NCBI RefSeq assembly: GCF_902150065.1
Contig: NC_043987.1
Span: 26,713,487-26,777,486 of the forward strand
DNA: 64,000 nt
Direction of reading: 5' to 3'
Origin: Myripristis murdjan
Lineage: Eukaryota; Chordata; Actinopteri; Holocentriformes; Holocentridae
Shown: piece by piece, positions 53,756 through 64,000 of the stretch
Layout: each line of letters starts with the position of its first letter
Position numbering within the stretch: the first letter of the stretch is position 1
Notes under the pieces: model-generated
Told to the model about the DNA's origin: nothing
What the model saw: the letters and a program-made list of their open reading frames with translations, nothing else
Databases searched by the model: none
Position numbers and translations under genes: made by a program

Positions 53756-54404
53756 AGGTGGAAAAAGTTTCAGCAGGCAGAATTTATTCACAATAGCTTG
53801 CAGTTACTGTCACACACATCAAACATGTAAACTCCATTTGTGGTAAAGAAGCTTGTGATAATGAAACAAGAGTCTTCATTTTAACAACTCAAAACCTAAC
53901 AAACAACAAACTAACTAACTAACAAAATCTCAGGTGTATCGAGGGTTTCTCAATAGTGACTTCAAAAACCGAAATCCTAAACTAGAAGATTCTTCACCTT
54001 CAATGGTTCCTTTGCTGTGAAAAACCTCAACTATCACAACTTTGGTTAACCGCCAGTTCAAACTGAGTGAACACTGCCGCAAACGTTTGTCGATGACATT
54101 TTTGTAGTTGTTTTAAAGCTCTAAGCTGGTAACTGAACCCACTTACCATTTTAAATGTGGAAGTTTAAGGGAAAACGGAGCCTCTCACTGTTGAAGACGA
54201 ACCGCCGTTAGACGTTGAAGCCTCGAGTTCCTCAGTGGCAGAGTGGGAGTCAGGTTGCCAGATCGGACAATTTTCTGCGCAGCACAGCATTAAACGAAAA
54301 AGCCAGACATACAGTTATGCACAGTTGAGAAACTCCATTAACGTACCAGGCTTCTTAACTCGAACAAGTTTACCAGAGATAATAACTACTGTGATGATAT
54401 TTTT
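53756..54404. other. Spacer between the inverted-repeat arms
   Basis: About 650 bases are not matched between the arms. On the - strand there is a possible third tubulin-type exon 1: ATG followed by GTAAGT (54141-54149), about 105 bases after a motif GATCTGGCAACCTGACTCCC (54244-54263) shared with both tubulin promoters. Nothing else is recognised. Confidence 0.45.
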
Positions 54405-54501
54405 CATCACATCATAATAATCACGAAAATGAAATAGCGCGTTATAATGTCCATCTAATTAAGCTTCTTGTTTCCTATATTGTTCAAATGAGTAGCAAGT
54501 T

Positions 54502-54553
<52 letters not shown>

Positions 54554-54967
54554 CTTTATTCATCCCGAAGGAAATTCACAATTTTCAGCAGTATCCACAG
54601 AGTACAAGATTAAATAAATCAAAAATAAAGAATAAGTAAATCAAAAATAAAGAATAAAAGCTGACCCTGGAAATCTAAAGATCTAAGTACCAATGTGCAA
54701 AAAAACAACAAAACCAGTGTGCATCGATGTATACAATGTGCATAGATGAGGGAAATGTGCAAATTTACAGTATAAACAGATGATAAATAAATGATAAATA
54801 AATAAATAGCACCCAGATGATAAATAGATGATAAAAAGCCAATAAAACCAGAGTGCATCGATGTATACAATGTGCATAGATGTGGGCAATGTCCAAATTC
54901 ACAGTATAAACAGATAAACAGATGATAAATAGCAGCAAGCAATATATACACTATAAACGAGGATAAA
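54502..54967 (-). mobile_element. Retroposon 3' part with GATA tail, inserted in the right arm
   Basis: On the - strand the element ends ATTTCCTTCGGGATGAATAA, then AGTATC and a run of about 12 TATC units (54502-54552). TGTGCA and GATAAATA words fill the body. The left arm reads straight through the equivalent site (CAGATCAGCTTGCTACCC near 53660-53677), so the insertion came after the arm duplication, or was lost from the left arm. It is similar to the element at 5655-6130. Confidence 0.75.
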
Positions 54968-55204
54968 ACGAGGATTGATCTGCATTGCTAATGTATTAAA
55001 CCTTAGCCGAATCGCCTGAAATGAACTGCGTACATATATAACTAGCAGCTCGAGGGAAAAAAGCCCAGCAGTTTTTTTTTTTTTTTTTTTTTTTTTTGTA
55101 GGACAACATTATTTCCCCTGTTGCCACTGATTAGCTTTATGCGCTTCTGTTTTCTTCTCAAATTAGAATGATCGGTTTTGTGTTGGATTGTGCTTGAAAC
55201 TGTC

Positions 55205-55363
55205 GATGTGATCTGATCTGGCAACCCGTCTCCCTCTGCGATTTTTTTTTTTTAAAACGGCGCTCGCGCTCTGGCGGTTAGCAGCTCGCCTTCCATCTCT
55301 GACAGAAATACTTCGCTTCAGGCAAAGTATCTCCTCTCCCAAGTGAAAAAAACACACAATAAA
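55205..55363 (+). promoter_or_regulatory. Probable promoter and 5' UTR of the alpha-tubulin gene
   Basis: The stretch holds ATCTGGCAACCCGTCTCC, a TTTTAAAA run (about 55250) that could act as a weak TATA box, and GGCGCTCGCGCTCTGGCGG. The coding start follows about 110 bases later. The block is conserved in the opposite arm, and its first motif recurs at 54244-54263, which argues for function in tubulin expression. Confidence 0.5.
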
Positions 55364-58083
<2,720 letters not shown>

Positions 58084-58478
58084 AGATGATTGTGCCCTCC
58101 CTCTCCCCAAATTTTCATCTTTCACTGTTTCACATGTTCATGACAGATCAGAAGCTTTTTGACTCAGCTGACATTGAAGAAGGGAGTTCCAGGCCAGTTC
58201 TGTTAAAAAATTAAATCATTTCACAGCGTTGCAGTGGTTATTATTCACAGAGTTTGCAGTCAAGCAGTTTAATGCTGAAATGTTGTCATGGGTTTATTAT
58301 TTCATCCCTGTAATTGCTTCGTTAAGATAAGGTATTTTTCTTTTAATGGCACCATGTGTTGGTTTATGTTGCTGGTTTTGTTGGCAGGTAAGACATGTAA
58401 TGTTGAGGTGTTGTCATTGTTGTCATATGTTGTGTTTGTTATTGAAGTTTGTTTGTGCTTGTTTAATGCAGTGAATTC

Positions 58479-58484
58479 AATAAA
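58479..58484 (+). terminator. Poly(A) signal of the alpha-tubulin gene
   Basis: AATAAA lies 396 bases after the stop codon, and GT-rich sequence (TTAGCTGTTGTGTTTG) follows after about 22 bases. In the left arm the equivalent site reads AATAAGC because about ten bases are missing (near 52330), so the pseudogene lost its signal. Confidence 0.75.
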
Positions 58485-59569
58485 ATGTTATTAAGCATCT
58501 TCATCTTAGCTGTTGTGTTTGACCCTCTGACCAGTTCATCTTCACAGAGAGGCTCTATGTTTCCATTTTCAAGTTTTCTTCCTGCTGTTATTGCCAAATT
58601 ATCAGCCACATTGATCAGGCCCTATGATATCCAGTGATTAAGCTTAGTTTTGTAATTACCAGACTGCAACTGGCAATATAATTTTGCCTGACTCTTAAAC
58701 CAAGAAATATCAATCACAAGTAAAATTCACCCGTCGAAACAAAAAGTGAAGGGCTGAAAATATGAAACACATAATGCTGAAATTCTGTTTGATTTACTTC
58801 AGGGTTGTAAACAAAATTGTTGGTTATAATTATTGAAATCATTCAGCTGTAATTTATAAAGTCCTTATTAAATTTAGTACAGATAAGCCACAAGAGATTA
58901 AAACCTTTATTTAAAATTTATTCCAGTGAAAAGAAATACTGCAGGTAAAAATAAGCCAGAGACATCCAAATGATAATGTGGATTATGTTAAGTGACAGTG
59001 AGTTGAATCAGTGAGAGTGTGGCTGCAGGTGAGAGGCTGACTCTCTGAATCCAGCCGTGGCTGTCTGCAGCCAGAGGAATCTCGTTCTTCCCTGATCAAC
59101 CACTAGATAGCAGCCTTGTAACCCCGAGCCCCCTGTTCCTTGTTCGTCATTTGAAGTCCGAACCAACATATTTCTGTCATCTTAAGATACAGTTAATGGC
59201 TCAAAAATCCATCTATGTATAAAATTATTCCCTAAAATACTATATTTTAATTGTCTTAAGATGTAAATAGATGATATAACAAATGCTTTGCATGTAAAAC
59301 GAGCAAATTAGTAGCATTTCTGCACAACACAACAATAGTGAAGTACTAATATCATACGCTCTCATAGGCCTCTATGATTAGATTTAGAGTAAAGTCAATA
59401 GTTTTCCATCTTATAGGCAATGTAATATGACATCATATACATTCACATTCCTTAAATTTCTTCTTATTTATTGTGAGATGTTTTGGACTTCAAACTAAAG
59501 AAAGGTAGCCTGCAGCCAACCGCTGCTGACACTGAAAAAACATGATGCATGTGTTGTTCTTCAGAACTC

Positions 59570-59767
59570 GATACAGGATGAACAGAAATGGGTTTAGGGA
59601 GATGATGCTAAAGAAACCTGGCAGGACTCTCTCTCCAGTGTGACTGACCTCTGAACTTTCCCACAGCTCTGAATCTCTCCTGGTCAGTATAGTGGACAGC
59701 AGACAGTAGAGCAGGAGCGTCAGACAGTAAATAGAATCCCACACAGCGTCTCAAACATGAAGCTGTA
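59570..59767 (-). other. Possible coding fragment with two hydrophobic segments
   Basis: The - strand frame reads WDSIYCLTLLLYCLLSTIL, then a polar stretch TRRDSELWESSEVSHTGER, then VLPGFFSIISLNPFLFILYR. Two membrane-like helices around a charged loop are more structured than the random frames nearby. It has no start, no clear splice sites and no family I recognise. It could be a relic of a membrane protein gene or chance. Confidence 0.25.
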
Positions 59768-60621
59768 CGTTACATGACATGTCCTTACAGGGGGTTACAG
59801 TCACATGTCTGAGATATCTAAGACCCCTGGACTGTCTCTCTGCATCACAGCAAGATCAACAGGGTACACAATCTGATGAATGTCATCCTACATTAAAGAA
59901 AGTAAGAAAATATTATTACAATAAAACATGCATCAAATATACCAACATACATTGGGTCAGCTCCTAGAAAGTGTTTTCCCACTTGCCTGAGAGTCACATC
60001 AATAATCACAGCCTCATGAAACTTATTAGAGGATAATTCAAAAATACTTGTAGAATCGCAGTAACTAAGAATTGCAATCCATATCAAATGGGCACCCAAA
60101 TATCCTGATAGTATCAAATAGATGCTATCCATAGGAGATACCATCCCAGCCCTGATGTGAAGTCCCGATTTGAAAAACTTAGCCTCCATGGTATGTGTTA
60201 CACACTGACTGGTGAGCCGCCAGGACACATGATATACTCAACATCTTTTCGTGACCATGCAAAGCAATAAAGACAAAAAAATAAAATTAGAGTAAAATGC
60301 TTAATAACATTTTTGAATAAAGATAGTGAACAAAGAATGCTGCTAATGCTGCAATAAACAGACGAAAGAGATTAAAATCTTTGTGAAAAAGAGATGGAGG
60401 ATCACCCTTCATAGCAGAGAGACGAAAGGGACGCGTTGATATCCACGGTTCAGGAAAAAAGGCCCGTTGCATCGGTTTACATGGTAAATTGGTCTGAGCT
60501 TACTTTGTAACTTAGAGGTCCAACATATTGTTTGTGTTTAGTTTGGCCTTTGGGAAGGAAAAAAGAGCTGTTTCCTTCAAATGTGCAGTCAGACTGTGAC
60601 ATTGTGTCTTTTCATGTGTCA
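59768..60621. other. Spacer, nothing recognised for certain
   Basis: The region 59990-60180 includes GGGCTGGGATGGTATCTCCT on the - strand, which resembles a decayed teleost repeat. The 111-codon frame across it is therefore not called a gene. Confidence 0.35.
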
Positions 60622-60693
60622 GGGGGTATAGCTCAGTGGCAGAGCATTTGACTGCAGATCAAGAGGTCCCCAGTTCAACTCTGGGTGCCCCCT
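60622..60693 (+). tRNA. tRNA-Cys (GCA) between the tubulin gene and dcaf7
   Basis: The 72-base body is intact and matches the 42030 copy, with paired acceptor GGGGGTA/TGCCCCC, anticodon GCA and paired T arm. The downstream flank (CAAACACACACCCTTTG... to CCTTTCAACAGGACA) is also like that of the 42030 copy, so a tRNA plus flank was copied about 18.6 kb away. Confidence 0.92.
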
Positions 60694-60799
60694 GTTCTCA
60701 TCAAACACACACCCTTTGTCCCCATGGCTCTGGCCTAAGCCTTTCAACAGGACAAAATACTTATGTGACTTTTATACTGATATTGTGAAAAGGCAGCTT

Positions 60800-60915
60800 T
60801 CTTAACATACTAGCTGTACTTTTATTTGCCTTTGCCTACATGGTCATCATACCCACATCACTAATTATTACTTATGAAAGATCTCATGTGTAAATATCTT
60901 CTGAGAGCACCAATT
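60800..60915. repeat. Interspersed teleost repeat, second copy
   Basis: TTTATTTGCCTTTGCCTACA, CATACCCACATCACTAATTA and GTGTAAATATCTTCTGAGAG align with 39780-39870. It is partial and non-coding. Confidence 0.55.
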
Positions 60916-61039
60916 TACCCATATGGCCTTAGAGGTGGAGCTTCAATTTTTACACTGGCATGACTTTGAAAGCGAGCACAAGGGAATAAAATAACGCAAT
61001 TTCACAACAGGTTACTTCCTAAGACATGGAGGAATACAA

Positions 61040-61045
61040 TTTATT
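61040..61045 (-). terminator. dcaf7: Poly(A) signal, probably dcaf7
   Basis: AATAAA on the - strand (TTTATT on +) lies about 1.13 kb past the dcaf7 stop codon and is followed on that strand by GT/T-containing sequence. No stronger signal is seen between it and the stop, so 61040-62177 is the likely 3' UTR. Confidence 0.5.
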
Positions 61046-62177
61046 AGTAAGAGCAAATTCAATAATACAAATTTTATGAAAAAAGCTACAACATGAACAC
61101 TTGTCTTACCAATATCTCAGTTAATATATTTATATGTATGTACAGTTGCCCTTGTACTGGCATGCTACAAGGACTTGACCTTTACGTACTGAAAACGAGA
61201 GAAAGAGAGGCAAACGAGGACGAGGTCAAACAGTTGTTTCACACACCTCTCATTCCACAACTCACTTCTCACACAATCCTGACAACAACAAAAAAAAAAA
61301 GAAATGCAGTTTTCCCACACAATGTCTATTCAAAAAAGGGAGACGAAAATGATCAGGGGTCTAAACGCTGGGTGACGTCGCTCTGGTAAGTTGTGAGTCT
61401 TGTTCAGGGCGGCCCGACAGCATCATCAGCCGAGTGATAGCAGAATGTCAAAACACACCATATGATGACACACACCACTGCAGTGACAATATGAACCCCT
61501 CTCAGGTTATTTTACAATTCTCAAAGTTGCACAGGTCGCAAGTGACTTACTTTCAGCCTGGATACAATCATTTGGAGAGAGGATACTGAAAACACACCCA
61601 TTGGAAAATTGAACAGTTCAAAACTGCCACAGGAGTAAATAAGTAATATATTGATACTTGAACCACCATTAATATGGTATGAAACCACAAAAGGCTACTG
61701 AAACATATTCCTGAATATCAGAGAGGTCGTCTGCCACCAACTGATTTGTGTCAACCTTTACAACTCAAACATATTGGACACCTCTGAGCACAACATCTAC
61801 AACCTTCATGATAAACTCGGAGCTGGCCGAATTGAGATCTCACGCCAACAAGCGAGTATGAAACTCAGATTTTCACTGACGACTGCCCAGAGTACAAAGC
61901 ACTGACGCACTTACGGCTGTGCAGACACAGAGCGCTACCTTGTAAGCAAAATAAATAAGAGCAAAAAGTACATCTGGCAGAAGTACAACGCTGTAAAGAC
62001 GAGGGAGGAAATGTAAACCAGGATACTGAAGAGCAGGGTGGGATATATTCCAAAACAGTCCAGAAAGTTCTCTTATTGCCGCACCCTCCTCTTGAAAGCA
62101 GTGGGATAGGGACTACAAGATGTTACACTTAAAAACCAAGTCCAGGTCTGAGGAAACGCCCCTTAATGTCCGTGGCA
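61046..62177 (-). other. dcaf7: Probable dcaf7 3' UTR
   Basis: No other reading frame is convincing here. The stretch runs from the dcaf7 stop codon to the only clear - strand poly(A) signal. Confidence 0.5.
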
Positions 62178-64000
62178 TTAGACACGCAGGATCTCCAGAC
62201 AGTTGTTGTAGCAGATGGCGATCCAGTCCGGCTGCGTGGAAGCCCACTGCACGTTGTTGATCTCCCCCTCGGCGGTGTAGGCCAGGATGGGATCTTCAAT
62301 GGCCCGTGGCATCTGCTGGATGTCCCATATCAGGGCCTGGTGGTCATCCGCTGAGGGAAGAGGAGGCAATGCAGAAGAGATATTAAAAAGAGAGATTCAA
62401 GACATAAATAAAGAAAACATAATGGTGGAACGCTTGTCCTCACCTGCAGTGCAGATGTGACACGAGGAGTGGGGGGCCCAGGCGATGCCGTTAACACAGG
62501 CACGATGGTTGTTGAGCCGGGCCACTGGCGTGCAAGGCACACGAACATCCAAGATCACCACCTGACACACAAAAACACCAAATAATGTCAACAATTAAGA
62601 GATGTGAGGGAAATATGCAGATGCTCAGCTAAGAAAAGCTGTCTTTTGATCCAGTCACGCTGATGGCAATAATGAACAAACAAGAAGGGAAACAGCAAAT
62701 CTAAATGAAAAATTCCCTTAATACTGTAATGAAGTTTTTTATGCTTGGTTGTGGGGATGTTAACTAAATGGTCATCAATTAATCGGTAGGGTGGCTACTG
62801 ATAAGACTGAAGCAGCATGGGACGCACTCACCTCCATGCCGTCCATGGCCATTGTGGCCAGGTAGTTGGGGTCCTGCTTGTTCCAGCAGAGGCGCAGCAG
62901 CGGGTGGTGCTGGGGGTCCTCATAGATGATGGTGCTGTGCTCCAGGTGCCGCAGGTCAAACATACGGACAGAACCGTCTGCTCCAACCGACGCAAACATA
63001 TCCCGACCACCTCCTGCACGGCTGAACGCGATGTCATATACCTAGAGAGGCACCGATGACATTACAGAGATTCTCCTGGCTGTGTTTTCACCACACATTT
63101 AAAAAACACCACACAAGGTTTCACTTTGCATCAATACATCCCAGTTTTCGGTCTAGAAGTCCAACAGTCATTTTATTCTGAAAACAAGCACTAGGGCTGA
63201 ACAATACATCATTGTATTGTCATCTAGATATCGTTATCACGACATTAATATCTCAAAAGGTAACAACATGGATAATATCAAATTTAGGGTTAGTGATTGG
63301 TCTGTTCTGATCAAAAATAAAGTAGCTACATTTTCTACACTTGAAACATTGCTGAATTATTGAGTTGAAACAGAGGTTGCAGCAAAATTATTATTATTTT
63401 CTAAATTTATTTTTAAATGCAGACTAAGACAGAGATCGGTCCATTCTGATCAATAAAATACCTCATGAAGTAACTGCATTTTCTATGTCTATTTGGTATT
63501 ATTATGCTGATTTCTAAAGAATGCTTAATTTTCACTGTTTTTACACTTAAAATTTAAAATAAGTGTGAACCCATAATCATATAGTATACTGTATTGCTAT
63601 TGAGATATTTGGCATAAACATCGAGGAATGAAATTTTGTCCACATTGCGCAGCCCTAACAAGCACACACGCACACACCTCTTTGTCATGAGCAATGAGCT
63701 GGGTCTTGACATGTCCAGACACCAGGTTGACCCGGCCCAACACCTGACCAGTCTCCAGCCCCCAGATAGTGCAGGTGGTGTCGATGCTGGAGGTGCCTGC
63801 AGAGTGAACCAAAACATCAGAAAATTAAACATGACACCTGTGATGCTTCAAAGAACACTAACATCAAAATCAAAGCACCGACTCCACAGAAAAGCCCTCT
63901 GCTGCTAACAAACACTGGGGCGTCAGCTAGCGATTCTCTTACCCAGAAGATTGGGATCAACCTCATTCCAGTCAAAGGAGGTCAGCGGAGCGCAGAAGTC
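62178..64000 (-). CDS. dcaf7: DCAF7 (WD40-repeat adaptor, WDR68), 3' part
   Basis: Five - strand exons in coding order are 64000-63943 (cut by the window end), 63796-63678, 63041-62832, 62561-62444 and 62350-62178. They encode [20 protein letters not shown], then [60 protein letters not shown] and [20 protein letters not shown], ending NNCLEILRV. As far as I recall the human protein, the match is almost complete, as expected for this extremely conserved gene. These are the later WD40 blades. The product is a scaffold that binds DYRK1A/HIPK2 kinases and DDB1-CUL4 ubiquitin ligase and acts in cytoplasm and nucleus. It is transcribed toward the tubulin gene. All borders have GT/AG and the frame is open throughout. 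The N-terminal exons lie outside the window. Confidence 0.97.
63192..63657. mobile_element. hAT-like MITE in a dcaf7 intron
   Basis: The left end TAGGGCTGAACAATACATCA and the complement of the right end TTAGGGCTGCGCAATGTGGA share the TAGGGCTG..CAAT terminus seen in many vertebrate hAT-type MITEs. The body has TATCGTTATCACGA-like words and no coding sequence. Confidence 0.6.

Noticed and set aside
59893-60228. 111-codon - strand open frame
   Set aside because: It runs over sequence resembling a decayed teleost repeat, has no splice context, and the protein resembles nothing I know.

Overview
The window looks like nuclear DNA of a ray-finned (teleost) fish. Genes are split into many short exons with GT/AG borders. 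The proteins are vertebrate, and introns and spacers hold typical teleost short DNA transposons, LINE tails and CA/GATA microsatellites. I recognise four protein genes, from exon reading frames and remembered family sequences; no database search was possible.

Layout. (1) 2416-8580, + strand: gfap, a complete nine-exon intermediate filament gene of glia, with a TATA box 44 bases before the ATG and a likely poly(A) signal near 10028. (2) 10.1-18.7 kb: a spacer holding two TIR elements, an old Tc1/mariner copy and a small hairpin. (3) 18746-47805, + strand: an ERG-type potassium channel gene, best called kcnh6, in 16 coding exons with PAS, six-helix channel and cyclic-nucleotide-binding-like parts. 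Its introns hold eight intact-looking tRNA-Cys(GCA) genes and one decayed copy, including a tandem array on the opposite strand. (4) 47.8-50.9 kb: spacer with a broken PRY-SPRY fragment. (5) 50.9-59.5 kb: a large imperfect inverted repeat. The right arm carries an intact alpha-tubulin gene (55364-58083, +); the left arm carries a gutted pseudogene copy on the - strand. (6) 60622: a further tRNA-Cys. (7) 62178-64000, - strand: the last five coding exons of dcaf7 (WD40 adaptor), running off the window end.

In human, KCNH6 and DCAF7 are close neighbours on 17q, which supports the kcnh6 name over kcnh2. The four protein genes do not form a pathway. The two structural themes are spread of one tRNA-Cys family through and beside kcnh6, and the head-to-head duplication of an alpha-tubulin locus in which only one copy survives. 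I saw no retroviral, Polinton or CRISPR material.
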